Numbered from the stretch's first letter, positions 44,541 through 55,419 are shown. The stretch: DNA of 64,000 bases from M3007 sp965249785 (GCA_965249785.1 CBDFMU010000056.1:1-64000), one strand, 5' to 3'. Notes: generated by a model from the letters alone, not told the origin. Made by a program: numbers and translations.

Positions 44541-47500
44541 GTCTTAATCGTACCAGTTGGAATTGAAACAATATTAAAGAATTATTGTTAATGTCTTGCA
44601 CAATGGTCTTAATCGTACCAGTTGGAATTGAAACTACTATGTTGACTCGTCTTTGCCATTTATTCCCGTCTTAATCGTACCAGTTGGAATTGAAACATCA
44701 CGGTTGCGCCCTGATCATAATCCAACACCACCTGTCTTAATCGTACCAGTTGGAATTGAAACATTTACGCTTGGCCACTCTGCGCCGCCGCTGCACCTGT
44801 CTTAATCGTACCAGTTGGAATTGAAACTTCGTGCCGGAAACCGCCAGGATACCTGTTGGCTGGGTCTTAATCGTACCAGTTGGAATTGAAACAACTCAAA
44901 CAGGCCCGATGTTGTGATTGGCGGAGTGTCTTAATCGTACCAGTTGGAATTGAAACGTAATGATGCGCTGCGCACCAAACTTTGCCAACATTGTCTTAAT
45001 CGTACCAGTTGGAATTGAAACAAAAGTACTGCGGCGGCACGTCGCCAGTCTCCACGGTCTTAATCGTACCAGTTGGAATTGAAACTGGCAGTTTTAAGGG
45101 GTTTGCCGATTGGTATGGGTGTCTTAATCGTACCAGTTGGAATTGAAACACTACGACAAAATCCGGGATTTCCTATTCAATCGCGTCTTAATCGTACCAG
45201 TTGGAATTGAAACCCCGTCAAACTCAGTGTATTGCCGCTCAACGTCAAGGTCTTAATCGTACCAGTTGGAATTGAAACTCTACCTGCGGGCAGCTATGCT
45301 ACGACTGCCCAAGAGTCTTAATCGTACCAGTTGGAATTGAAACCTTTCGGGTGATGGGCAGCCGTTCAAAACTGTCAACGTCTTAATCGTACCAGTTGGA
45401 ATTGAAACCGTAGTGGTATACCGTGCCGCCACTACCGGAACTGGTCTTAATCGTACCAGTTGGAATTGAAACCCCGCTTAAAAGTTGCGACCGGCAAAGC
45501 CGTGGCCTGTCTTAATCGTACCAGTTGGAATTGAAACTATTTTACGATGGTGGCATCGGCAGCCGTGCTGCCAGGTCTTAATCGTACCAGTTGGAATTGA
45601 AACCCACGTTTTCTTTCCGGTTTTTCGTGTCGGTTTCCTCGTCTTAATCGTACCAGTTGGAATTGAAACAGATAGACGCGGATTTTGAATTGGCCTTTTT
45701 GAAGGGTCTTAATCGTACCAGTTGGAATTGAAACTCGGGCTTATAATGCGCATCGGCAATGCCAGCAGTAAGTCTTAATCGTACCAGTTGGAATTGAAAC
45801 AATTCTACCAGTGCATAATCTTCTCCCTGCAAGTGAAGTCTTAATCGTACCAGTTGGAATTGAAACATAGTTTCGAGGCTGATGTGTACAGCGAACTGGA
45901 GCGTCTTAATCGTACCAGTTGGAATTGAAACCGCAGGTGCTGGAGCGATCTGCCAACACTTATTCGGGTCTTAATCGTACCAGTTGGAATTGAAACAAAG
46001 CATATCCTACAAGTGGTCTGGCCAGTTCGCCGGTCTTAATCGTACCAGTTGGAATTGAAACAAGAATCCGTTGCGCTGAAACGAGCGCGTAGGCGGTGTC
46101 TTAATCGTACCAGTTGGAATTGAAACTCGTCTTTGCAGCGCAGACTTGCATCGCCCTGACCGTCTTAATCGTACCAGTTGGAATTGAAACAAACCTGTCA
46201 GCCACCGCTCCGCTCCTTCACGCTCCGGTCTTAATCGTACCAGTTGGAATTGAAACAAGTGGTACGCCCCCGGAATCCACACCACGAAAACGGTCTTAAT
46301 CGTACCAGTTGGAATTGAAACGCAATCCCTGAGCAGTCACCGCTGCATTGCCAGTCAGTCTTAATCGTACCAGTTGGAATTGAAACGCCTACATCGCCTC
46401 CGAGCAGGCGTATTTGAAAGAAGTCTTAATCGTACCAGTTGGAATTGAAACGCCACCACAAACGGCGCATTGAATTGGGTATCGGAGTCTTAATCGTACC
46501 AGTTGGAATTGAAACTGGGCGACACCTTCCAAGACATTAAAACCGCCGCCGGTCTTAATCGTACCAGTTGGAATTGAAACAAGATTGTGGACAAAGACAC
46601 GCCGCCGCCGTTCTTGGTCTTAATCGTACCAGTTGGAATTGAAACTCTGCCGCGCCATTTCCGTCTCGAAATCGAATTCGTGTCTTAATCGTACCAGTTG
46701 GAATTGAAACTAGTAGTCGGTTTCGCCGCTGGCATCCTTGATTGGGTCTTAATCGTACCAGTTGGAATTGAAACCAGGTACTTCAAATCAAAACCAGTCA
46801 ACCCGCCCAGTCTTAATCGTACCAGTTGGAATTGAAACACTGCTTGACTATCCTTCCATTCTGCAAACGCATCGCGTCTTAATCGTACCAGTTGGAATTG
46901 AAACCAGAAATTTCACAGCAAACCGCCTAAAACGGTGCTTGTCTTAATCGTACCAGTTGGAATTGAAACTAGACTTGGATGGAAAAGTAAAGTTCCCTGC
47001 CTGCGTCTTAATCGTACCAGTTGGAATTGAAACGCATATTTACCGCGCCTGCTGCCAATTGTTTGAGCGGTCTTAATCGTACCAGTTGGAATTGAAACTA
47101 CCTTGTCCACCCCTTATAACAATTGCGCCTGTTGGTCTTAATCGTACCAGTTGGAATTGAAACATTTTATTTTTTCTTGCCTACTCTATCCGGTTTTCGT
47201 CTTAATCGTACCAGTTGGAATTGAAACACCCATTAGCGTCGTCAAACTGCCACCACAGAGGAGTCTTAATCGTACCAGTTGGAATTGAAACCTGCTTACC
47301 AATGCCAGTGCCTGGAGTCGCTGTGTTGGTCTTAATCGTACCAGTTGGAATTGAAACTGATCGGCGACGATCAGGCAAACTACCCGATCACAGGTCTTAA
47401 TCGTACCAGTTGGAATTGAAACTATTGGGAATGGTGTTTTGTGAAAAGGAACTTTGGCGTCTTAATCGTACCAGTTGGAATTGAAACTGAAAAGTTTCCA

Positions 47501-50500
47501 ATAGAACCGCCCACCGTTGCGGCGTCTTAATCGTACCAGTTGGAATTGAAACATATTTCCCCTTGCGACCACACGAGCAAGGCCGTGGGGTCTTAATCGT
47601 ACCAGTTGGAATTGAAACTTGCTAAAACATACTGGTTTGGGCCGCTTTGGCTTGCGTCTTAATCGTACCAGTTGGAATTGAAACGCGAATACGCGGACAG
47701 TTGCAGGGACTGGATTAGGTCTTAATCCTACCAGTTGGAATTGAAACTATGCTTACTCCTTGTCGTTTCTCCAAACGCTTTACGGTCTTAATCGTACCAG
47801 TTGGAATTGAAACTTGATGGGAGACGGCCCCAGCGGGTTGATGTTGAAGTCTTAATCGTACCAGTTGGAATTGAAACTCTTTGGAAGATTCAAATTGCGG
47901 AAATTGCGGAACTGTCTTAATCGTACCAGTTGGAATTGAAACGCATCCAATATTAGAATGCTGCGAAAGCGAAAAGTATGTCTTAATCGTACCAGTTGGA
48001 ATTGAAACTGAAATTGAGGCAGGAATACCATTACGCGGAAGTTTGTCTTAATCGTACCAGTTGGAATTGAAACATGCAGATATCAAGGCGAGTAATACCG
48101 TGCACTTGCGGTCTTAATCGTACCAGTTGGAATTGAAACATAATGAGTATGTCGGAGTTTCCGGCTTCACACCGTCTTAATCGTACCAGTTGGAATTGAA
48201 ACATATTATCGGCGTAAATGCCGAGGAAGATGCTGAGTCTTAATCGTACCAGTTGGAATTGAAACGAGTAAAGCAGTTGGCCGATTTTTGCGCAGCGCGA
48301 GGTCTTAATCGTACCAGTTGGAATTGAAACACAAAAAGACCGGCCAAAAGTACCCCGCCATAACAGTCTTAATCGTACCAGTTGGAATTGAAACGCGTCT
48401 GTCCTTTGCTGTATTCCAGCATCTCCCCTTGTCTTAATCGTACCAGTTGGAATTGAAACTGTGAGTATAGTTGGTTAATAGACCCCGACAAACGTGGTCT
48501 TAATCGTACCAGTTGGAATTGAAACAGATGGACACACGCACCTACAAGGTGATCCACGGTTGTCTTAATCGTACCAGTTGGAATTGAAACATAAGTAAGC
48601 AAAACTCACACCAGATTGAGGAACTGGTCTTAATCGTACCAGTTGGAATTGAAACATTATTCAGCGACTGGGACGCCAGGCAGTGGAATCTCGTCTTAAT
48701 CGTACCAGTTGGAATTGAAACCCCAGGACTACCTTATTATCCTTTGCACTGGCCCACGTCTTAATCGTACCAGTTGGAATTGAAACGCACGATGGTAGTG
48801 CCATAAGCCAGGCTTACCACCGTCTTAATCGTACCAGTTGGAATTGAAACTTATCACCCCAATACACCCACCGCGTGCCATTGTCGTCTTAATCGTACCA
48901 GTTGGAATTGAAACTTGGCAGGCGTTGCGCCTTGGGCATTCTCTTCGTTGGGTCTTAATCGTACCAGTTGGAATTGAAACGCAAAAGTAAGTAGACTGTC
49001 CTGAAACTGCGGATTGTCTTAATCGTACCAGTTGGAATTGAAACTGAAATTGAAGCCGGAATACCATTACGCGGAAGTTTCGTCTTAATCGTACCAGTTG
49101 GAATTGAAACACATCCGATTAGACGGACTCAGTTCCCGGTATTGCGTCTTAATCGTACCAGTTGGAATTGAAACTACAAATCGTCTGAACGTCCCGTGCT
49201 TCTTTATTTGGTCTTAATCGTACCAGTTGGAATTGAAACTTGATTTATGGAGCGGGTAAATGTATTTATACTTTAGTCTTAATCGTACCAGTTGGAATTG
49301 AAACGCGATAACGAGCCGATCAAAGATGTTCCGGGCATTTGTCTTAATCGTACCAGTTGGAATTGAAACCTATCGGGCCGCGCACTCTTTACGCTTTGGG
49401 AAAAGGAAGTCTTAATCGTACCAGTTGGAATTGAAACTCTCTAACAAATGCCTCAATCAAATTAGTTACCGCGTCTTAATCGTACCAGTTGGAATTGAAA
49501 CCGGGTTCATAGGCCAGTACTTGCGCTGGCATCAGCGGTCTTAATCGTACCAGTTGGAATTGAAACCCACTAAGGCGTTTGATGTTAGGCACTATTTTTT
49601 GTCTTAATCGTACCAGTTGGAATTGAAACACATACAGGTAACCAAGCAAAACGGGAGGCTTACGGAGTCTTAATCGTACCAGTTGGAATTGAAACAAAAT
49701 TGGTAGGACTGAACCGTTGCAAGGACACCACAAGTCTTAATCGTACCAGTTGGAATTGAAACATTTTAGGCGGAGCGTATTCTTTGTCGTAGCGTACAAG
49801 TCTTAATCGTACCAGTTGGAATTGAAACAGGCTTTTGGGTAGAAAAGGACACAACCCATACAGGTCTTAATCGTACCAGTTGGAATTGAAACGCAACAGC
49901 ATTGTCAATGCTGGCACTGCGATTAAGAGTCTTAATCGTACCAGTTGGAATTGAAACTCAAGGGTTGCCTTGTACGTTAGATTACCAGTATCAGTCTTAA
50001 TCGTACCAGTTGGAATTGAAACATTGCTGGCATCTTCAAAGCGTTCAAGCCGGGCTATGTCTTAATCGTACCAGTTGGAATTGAAACTCATGGCGGAGAT
50101 ATTGCCAAAACTGGATGCGCTGGTCTTAATCGTACCAGTTGGAATTGAAACACGACTTCGCTCACCGTATTGAAGTCCTGTTGGTGTCTTAATCGTACCA
50201 GTTGGAATTGAAACTTTCTTTCAGCACCTGCGCATCCGATTTGCGCAGATAGTCTTAATCGTACCAGTTGGAATTGAAACTCATTCAAGCAAAAACGCAT
50301 TATGTCCAATATTAAAGTCTTAATCGTACCAGTTGGAATTGAAACACGTGTACATAAATCACGATGCGCTCAAACGCGCCCAGTCTTAATCGTACCAGTT
50401 GGAATTGAAACAGGCGATGATAAACTTGTTGTGCAGGTATCTACTAGTCTTAATCGTACCAGTTGGAATTGAAACTTACCAATCACATATTTAGCATAAA

Positions 50501-51320
50501 CATAAGTACCCGGGTCTTAATCGTACCAGTTGGAATTGAAACCAAAGGGCCATCTGACGAATTGACTGGCCAGACCTTGTCTTAATCGTACCAGTTGGAA
50601 TTGAAACATAGCATTGCTGGTTTCCACCGTAGGCAAAGCACCTGTCTTAATCGTACCAGTTGGAATTGAAACACAAGTCGAAGAAAGGTGAGGGCCAGGT
50701 TACCACGTCTTAATCGTACCAGTTGGAATTGAAACACACTGGGATTGCGGGTCTGCTGGCTAATCAGCCAAAGTCTTAATCGTACCAGTTGGAATTGAAA
50801 CTCTGAACTATCCAATGCTGCTCGTGCTGCGCACGAGGGTCTTAATCGTACCAGTTGGAATTGAAACGTGATATAATCGCCGCCGATTTCCTGTTTCGCC
50901 ATTGCGTCTTAATCGTACCAGTTGGAATTGAAACACTCTTACCTGCGCGTTCGCGATGCCAATGCCGTAGTCTTAATCGTACCAGTTGGAATTGAAACTA
51001 GCCCGTAGCCTAGTTGCTTATTGTAGTCGTGGTGGTCTTAATCGTACCAGTTGGAATTGAAACTGCGGAAGAGTTCGCCATTGGCCTTTGGTCGGCGGTG
51101 TCTTAATCGTACCAGTTGGAATTGAAACGTTTGCTCTCTGTCAGTTTCGCCTTCGGCCAAGAGTCTTAATCGTACCAGTTGGAATTGAAACCTTTGGCGC
51201 ACCATGCGTCGGTATTTGGGCCACCGTGTCTTAATCGTACCAGTTGGAATTGAAACATCGCCGCGTTGAAGAGTGCTGGACTTACATTGAAGTCTTAATC
51301 GTACCAGTTGGAATTAAAAC
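44541..51320 (+). CRISPR. Type I-B CRISPR array, 105 repeats and 104 spacers
   Basis: The 29-bp repeat starts GTCTTAATCG, continues TACCAGTTGG and ends ATTGAAAC. Walking the array I count 105 repeats and 104 spacers of mostly 34-37 bp. Repeats are almost invariant. The one at 47719 has a C for G in the tenth base, and the last (51292) ends ATTAAAAC. That terminal change, the leader position and the cas2 side give the transcription direction as left to right. Spacers 54 (48009-48044) and 70 (49045-49081) are near-identical. All other spacers look unique by eye. The array spans 6.8 kb, more than a tenth of the window. Confidence 0.97.
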
Positions 51321-51331
51321 CCCATTTCTAA

Positions 51332-51373
51332 GTGAGCCTCTATGACCCCTATGTTCGTTCCACAGAGGCTCAC
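51332..51373 (+). other. Hairpin just beyond the end of the array
   Basis: GTGAGCCTCT at 51332-51341 and AGAGGCTCAC at 51364-51373 form a perfect ten-pair stem with a 22-base loop, 11 bases after the last repeat. It has no T-run. It could stop or stabilise the pre-crRNA. Confidence 0.6.
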
Positions 51374-51448
51374 CGGGTAAGATGGAGACTTACAGAATCT
51401 GTCAAAAATTTAGTCTATTAACCAATTACCAGTCTACTAGTAACCAAA

Positions 51449-51781
51449 CTAGAATCGGCGTTTCAGCAAGTACCGGCGACCGCTTTCCAGCACACTGATA
51501 TTGGTCACTTCCCAACCTTGTTCGTAGAAGAAATTAAGCCCATCCACCAGGCTGCGAAAATCGAAACGGCGACCGTTCACGTCGGTGGTAAAATCCTGTT
51601 TGGGATTGGACTGGCCGTAATCAACGGAAAAGGTGCAGCGTCCGTCGGTTTTGAAGAGTGGGTCCAACTCGATATACTGGCCGGTATTATCCGGTCCGAT
51701 TTTCACGCCTTCGACAAAAATTTGAGCGGAAAGTAGCCAGCTTTGGGCGGCAAATAAGCAGCAAATAAGTACCTTTTTCAT
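51449..51781 (-). CDS. Small secreted protein of unknown function
   Basis: From the ATG at 51781 the product has 110 residues. A signal peptide (MKKVLICCLFAAQSWLLSAQ) is followed by a beta-rich domain (IFVEGVKIGPDNTGQYIEL, TFSVDYGQ, FDFRSLVDGLNFFYEQGWE). I do not recognise the family. The end, ISVLESGRRYLLKRRF, resembles short periplasmic proteins of Bacteroidota. It is convergent with the array and upstream of nothing obvious. Confidence 0.7.
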   Translation of the reverse strand: MKKVLICCLFAAQSWLLSAQIFVEGVKIGPDNTGQYIELDPLFKTDGRCTFSVDYGQSNPKQDFTTDVNGRRFDFRSLVDGLNFFYEQGWEVTNISVLESGRRYLLKRRF

Positions 51782-51886
51782 GTGCATTTGAATTTTTGAA
51801 CAAAGAAAAAGGCTAGCCACCAACGCGTGCGGGCTTTAACCACGGCTTAACGGCCAAAACGGCTTTTGACAACAAACCTTAACAGT

Positions 51887-52669
51887 TCAAGCCGTTGGTG
51901 TAGCGTCGCCGAACATTCGCAGGGCATTTTCGGTCGTCACGCGGCCAATTTCTTCCAGGGACACGCCTTTCACAATTGCCAGCATTTCGGCGACCTGGCG
52001 CACGTAGGCACTCTCGTTGCGCTTGCCCCGATAAGGCACTGGCGGCAGGTACGGCGCATCGGTTTCCAGCACAATGTGTTCCAACGGGAGAACCTGCAAT
52101 ATCTCTGGCAATTCCGATTTTGGATAGGTGAGCGTACCACCAATACCCAGCATAAACCCCAGGTCAATCATTTCCCGCGCTTCTTCCAAAGTACCGGAAA
52201 AGCAATGAAAAATGCCCCGCAATCGCCCATCCTGCGCCGGACGAACCACCTGCAAGCATTCCTGGTTGGCCTTGCGGGCGTGGATAATGACGGGCCTTCC
52301 CAAGTCCTTAGCCCACTCCACCTGACGGGCAAAAGCGCGCTGCTGAATTGCCAGCGTGCTGACATCCCAATGCAAATCTACGCCCGTCTCGCCGATGCCC
52401 GCCCAGGTACGTTGGCCCAGCCAATGCTCCACCGTAGCCAGTTCCTGTTCCCAGGTAGCTGGTTGTACCGAGCAGGGATGCAGCCCCATCATCGCGAAGC
52501 AGTTTTCGGGAAAATCTGCTTCCAAAGCCAGCATTCTTTCGATGGATTCGGCATCTATATTAGGCAGGTAGACGCGCTCTATTCCGGCATCTATGGCCCG
52601 TTGCACCATCTCCGCTCGGTCGGCGTCGAACTTACGGGAGTATAGGTGGGCGTGGGTATCAATTAACAT
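51887..52669 (-). CDS. tatD: TatD family metal-dependent hydrolase
   Basis: The 260-residue product is a complete TIM-barrel: MLIDTHAHLYS (metal His pair), GLHPCSV, GIGETGVDLHW (Glu), PVIIHARKA (His), HCFSG (His) and LETDAPYLPP (Asp). These enzymes act as 3'-5' exonucleases on DNA/RNA or as tRNA/protein quality-control hydrolases. The -7 box TACCTTTG (52699-52706) lies 30 bases upstream. Nothing ties it to the CRISPR locus beyond proximity. Confidence 0.93.
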   Translation of the reverse strand: MLIDTHAHLYSRKFDADRAEMVQRAIDAGIERVYLPNIDAESIERMLALEADFPENCFAMMGLHPCSVQPATWEQELATVEHWLGQRTWAGIGETGVDLHWDVSTLAIQQRAFARQVEWAKDLGRPVIIHARKANQECLQVVRPAQDGRLRGIFHCFSGTLEEAREMIDLGFMLGIGGTLTYPKSELPEILQVLPLEHIVLETDAPYLPPVPYRGKRNESAYVRQVAEMLAIVKGVSLEEIGRVTTENALRMFGDATPTA

Positions 52670-52698
52670 GGGGTGCAGTGAGTGGGTTAAAAAGGGCG

Positions 52699-52706
52699 CA
52701 AAGGTA
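52699..52706 (-). promoter_or_regulatory. -7 box (TACCTTTG) of tatD
   Basis: TACCTTTG on the minus strand, 30 bases ahead of the start codon at 52669. Confidence 0.5.
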
Positions 52707-52874
52707 GGGAAAAATGGGGTTTCGAGAAAGCCTTAGAGCAAGAGATTGTGACCTCAAAATGGAATTGCGTTTAAACTGCGTTGCATTTTGAATGCTGTAT
52801 GAGGCGCAATTTGTACCCATAAAATCAACGCAGTCAAACGACATAATTATTCTAAAAATCTCCCTTAATTTATT

Positions 52875-53423
52875 GTGGAACTACAAGTTATACAAACTAA
52901 AATTTACCAAATACGCGGCGAGCGCGTCATGCTTGACTTTGATCTGGCCGACTTGTATGAAGTAGAAACTCGGACATTGAAGCAAGCCGTTCGACGTAAT
53001 GTCCGACGTTTCCCAAGCGATTTTATGTTTGCGCTTTCAGAAAGTGAAATTCAACAGATGGTATCACAAAATGTGATACCATCTAAAAGTTATTTTGGTG
53101 GAGCTGCTCCTTTCGCTTTTACAGAGCAGGGTGTAGCAATGCTTTCATCTGTATTGCGTAGCGAAAAGGCTATTGATACCAATGTTGCTATTATGCGAGC
53201 TTTTGTTGCGCTTCGCCGTTTTGCACTTACCTATGCTGAGTTATCCCAGAAAGTTATCGAAATAGAGACTAGGATGGGTAAAAATTTAGCCGATATAAAC
53301 GAAGTACTCCGTTGGCTGGGTGAAGAAAATCAGGCTCGCGCCAACGAAATAAAATCTCTGGAAGTTGAGCAGGAGCAACCTGATGCCTGGCAAAATCGCC
53401 CACGAATTGGGTTTAAGAAGTGA
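52875..53423 (+). CDS. ORF6N-domain protein
   Basis: Starting at the GTG at 52875 the product has 182 residues. It has an N-terminal ORF6N domain (YQIRGERVMLDFDLADLYEVETRTLKQ region, RRFPSDFMF, PFAFTEQGVAMLSSVLRSE) and a helical C-terminal part (about 110-160). ORF6N/KilA-N-like domains bind DNA and are found in phages and mobile elements, often near defence loci. No partner gene is visible. A perfect 13-bp inverted repeat lies inside it (53056-53084). Confidence 0.88.
   Translation: MELQVIQTKIYQIRGERVMLDFDLADLYEVETRTLKQAVRRNVRRFPSDFMFALSESEIQQMVSQNVIPSKSYFGGAAPFAFTEQGVAMLSSVLRSEKAIDTNVAIMRAFVALRRFALTYAELSQKVIEIETRMGKNLADINEVLRWLGEENQARANEIKSLEVEQEQPDAWQNRPRIGFKK
53056..53084. repeat. Perfect inverted repeat inside the ORF6N gene
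   Basis: AGATGGTATCACA (53056-53068) and TGTGATACCATCT (53072-53084) are exact reverse complements around AAA. The coding sequence reads QMVSQNVIPSK across it. The mRNA would form a strong hairpin within the coding region. Confidence 0.9.
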
Positions 53424-53453
53424 GAAGTTTAAAACAAACCCTCCCCCACCCCC

Positions 53454-53531
53454 AAAATCTTAACGAATCTTTATCAGAAAGATAAGATTTCCAAACAGGA
53501 CTTGGCAGAGCGTTTGCAAGTCTCCCCATAA
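53454..53531 (+). pseudogene. Fragment of a helix-turn-helix gene
   Basis: The open frame reads KILTNLYQKDKISKQDLAER and then LQVSP before a stop. The DKISKQDLAERLQVS part resembles the first helices of an HTH domain, with no body behind it. It lies between the ORF6N and PadR genes and is probably a remnant. There is no good start codon. Confidence 0.4.
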
Positions 53532-53543
53532 TTTCCATGCACG

Positions 53544-53852
53544 ATGACAGCACTTACTTTGAATGACTGGAAGATACTTTCTTCCGTCACTTCCAATGAC
53601 AAATACGGACTTGAAATCCTGGCCGAGGTACAGGAGAGCGGCACTCAGCTTTGGCTGGGTAGCCTTTATAGTGCTCTGAACCGACTCGAACGCGAGGGAC
53701 TACTAGAAAGTTACTGGGGAGAAGCTACCTCAGCAAGAGGCGATCACCGACGAAGATACTATAAGATTACTGCGCAAGGCTCTTTGGCCGTCAGGGAGTA
53801 TCAACTTTCCTTTAATCCACGCTGGAATTGGTCATTGGCCTATTCATTCTAA
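53544..53852 (+). CDS. PadR-family transcriptional regulator
   Basis: The 102-residue product is a winged helix of PadR type: LTLNDWKILSSV, DKYGLEILAEV, LWLGSLYSALNRLEREGLLESYWGE and RRRYYKITAQGSLAV. Short PadR repressors usually control a neighbouring membrane gene. Here the next gene starts 11 bases downstream, encodes a membrane protein and is probably its target. It begins at the ATG at 53544. Confidence 0.9.
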   Translation: MTALTLNDWKILSSVTSNDKYGLEILAEVQESGTQLWLGSLYSALNRLEREGLLESYWGEATSARGDHRRRYYKITAQGSLAVREYQLSFNPRWNWSLAYSF

Positions 53853-53863
53853 ATAAACTCGCT

Positions 53864-54343
53864 ATGCCTAATCAGATTTTTTTAGATAAACTGGATCGCC
53901 TGATTGATGCGGGGCAGGATATGAAAATTGCCCTCCATACTGCCGTGAAAAGTAAGGGGGTAGTGATCCGAATATTTGCGCCGCTCCTGGTAGAATTACT
54001 ATTCTTTCCGTTTATTTTTATGCTGCTTATGCTGCATTGCCTTACCAATGTTTATTTACATAAGGTTCGCGAACTTAAACTTAGTAAAGAAACGGGTAGC
54101 AATCCAGAAAGTAAAATATTCCGTTTACTGAGATCTGTCCGATTTTTCTTCCCTAAAAAATATCGGGAAGAATGGCTGGGAGATTTAATGGAAATTGTAT
54201 CGGCGATGGAGGATGAGCATCAACCCAAATGGTTGATTTATACCGTCGTGGTTGGTCACTTTTGCATTGTTGTATATCATGCAAGTTTATTTAAACTGGG
54301 GGAGTTTTTTAGCCCGTCGGATGCTAATAAGAAGAGAATTTAG
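53864..54343 (+). CDS. Membrane protein paired with PadR, permease-prefix-like
   Basis: From the ATG at 53864 the product has 159 residues, with a membrane segment near residues 38-62, a cytoplasmic stretch and a second hydrophobic segment near 122-142. RFFFPKKYREEWLGDLMEIV resembles the permease-prefix domains that sit in front of ABC permeases, which are also PadR-controlled. No permease domain follows here. A strong hairpin terminator ends the pair. The function is unknown. Confidence 0.7.
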   Translation: MPNQIFLDKLDRLIDAGQDMKIALHTAVKSKGVVIRIFAPLLVELLFFPFIFMLLMLHCLTNVYLHKVRELKLSKETGSNPESKIFRLLRSVRFFFPKKYREEWLGDLMEIVSAMEDEHQPKWLIYTVVVGHFCIVVYHASLFKLGEFFSPSDANKKRI

Positions 54344-54362
54344 TAGATAGGGAAGAGATAAC

Positions 54363-54410
54363 ATAATGAAATCGGCCCCGGAGCGTATGCTTCGGGGCCG
54401 ATTTCATTAT
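54363..54410. terminator. Very strong bidirectional terminator hairpin
   Basis: Arms at 54363-54384 and 54389-54410 are 22 bp long (ATGAAATCGGCCCCG against CGGGGCCGATTTCAT at their core), with one mismatch and a GTAT loop. It lies between convergent genes. Confidence 0.85.
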
Positions 54411-54423
54411 TGATGGAATTAAA

Positions 54424-55395
54424 TTATATCCGCACCACCAGCCGTTTGCCACCGGGCACATCCATATCCCATAATTTTTCAATGTCTTGCAGATCAACAT
54501 TTACTGTTTCAATCTTCAATTTTTCGTCGGCAGCTAGTTGAAACATTTCAGGTAAGATTTCGGTGAGCAGGGTTTTTATCTGGCCCTTGGTCCAACTACC
54601 AAGACCGGAGCCGGAAAGTTGCAGGTCGGCACTACGCAGGTTAGCAGCGGACAATTGAATCAGATCGCCCGACATGGCACCGACCGTCACGAAGCGCGTT
54701 CTCGGTGTAAAGGAGCCAGTACCTTTCAAGGCGGCCAGGATCATCTCCGCCGCGTGTCCCCACAAATAGTCGATGACCACGTTAATAGGCTTTTCTTGAT
54801 GGAACTGCCGTATTTGAGCGATAAATGCCTCGTCCGGCTGCTGCACAGCAATGATCTCATCTGCACCCAGCTGTTTTAATTCCTCCAAAGATTGAGGATT
54901 TCGGCCAGTAGCAATCACCATTTTGGCACCGTAATATTTAGCGAGCTGGACCGCCACTCTGCCAGTGAAGCCCGTAGCACCATTGATAAGTACGGTATCG
55001 CCTGGTTCGATCCTGGCCCGGAACCGAAGGGCCATGGCGGCCCCAATAACGGCGTTCGGGAGCGCCGCAGCGGTGGCGTCATCGAGTCCGGCTGGCAATA
55101 CTACCATCCGATCCTTCCCGACGGTAGCCTTTTCGGCGAGCATTCCACTGACACCCAAGGCGTAGACCCGGGTCCCATCTGGCAATAGACACACCCCGTC
55201 GCCGCCGATGACTTTCGCTTCCCGCTGGTCGCCGGATGTGGAGTAATGCGTCCCTTTGGCCTGGCCCTTGTCAAAATGTTTTAAGGCGACGGCTATGACC
55301 GATACCAACACTTCCTCGTCGCTTTGTACGGTTGGTTCCGGGAAATCCACGTACTTCGGCATTTCCCCTTTGTTATAGAGCACTGCTGCTTTCAT
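54424..55395 (-). CDS. Zinc-type alcohol dehydrogenase/quinone oxidoreductase family
   Basis: The 323-residue product is an MDR-superfamily protein. The N-terminal catalytic domain starts MKAAVLYNKGEMPKY; the Rossmann domain carries NGATGFTGRVAVQLAKYYGAKMVIATG; the end is the usual LWDMDVPGGKRLVVRI. There is no structural or catalytic Zn cysteine set, so it belongs to the zinc-free quinone oxidoreductase group. It would reduce an enone or quinone with NADPH. The -7 box TACCTTTG (55412-55419) lies 17 bases upstream. Confidence 0.85.
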   Translation of the reverse strand: MKAAVLYNKGEMPKYVDFPEPTVQSDEEVLVSVIAVALKHFDKGQAKGTHYSTSGDQREAKVIGGDGVCLLPDGTRVYALGVSGMLAEKATVGKDRMVVLPAGLDDATAAALPNAVIGAAMALRFRARIEPGDTVLINGATGFTGRVAVQLAKYYGAKMVIATGRNPQSLEELKQLGADEIIAVQQPDEAFIAQIRQFHQEKPINVVIDYLWGHAAEMILAALKGTGSFTPRTRFVTVGAMSGDLIQLSAANLRSADLQLSGSGLGSWTKGQIKTLLTEILPEMFQLAADEKLKIETVNVDLQDIEKLWDMDVPGGKRLVVRI

Positions 55396-55411
55396 GTTCT
55401 TTAATTTTCAA

Positions 55412-55419
55412 CAAAGGTA
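55412..55419 (-). promoter_or_regulatory. -7 box (TACCTTTG) of the oxidoreductase
   Basis: TACCTTTG on the minus strand, 17 bases before the start codon at 55395. Confidence 0.5.

Noticed and set aside
44900..51300. Many frames of 60-124 residues containing VLIVPVGIET or FQFQLVRLR repeats
   Set aside because: These are translations of the CRISPR repeat and spacers, not genes.
51887..52669. TatD as a CRISPR-associated nuclease
   Set aside because: It is convergent in orientation, has its own promoter and is a common housekeeping gene; proximity alone is not evidence.
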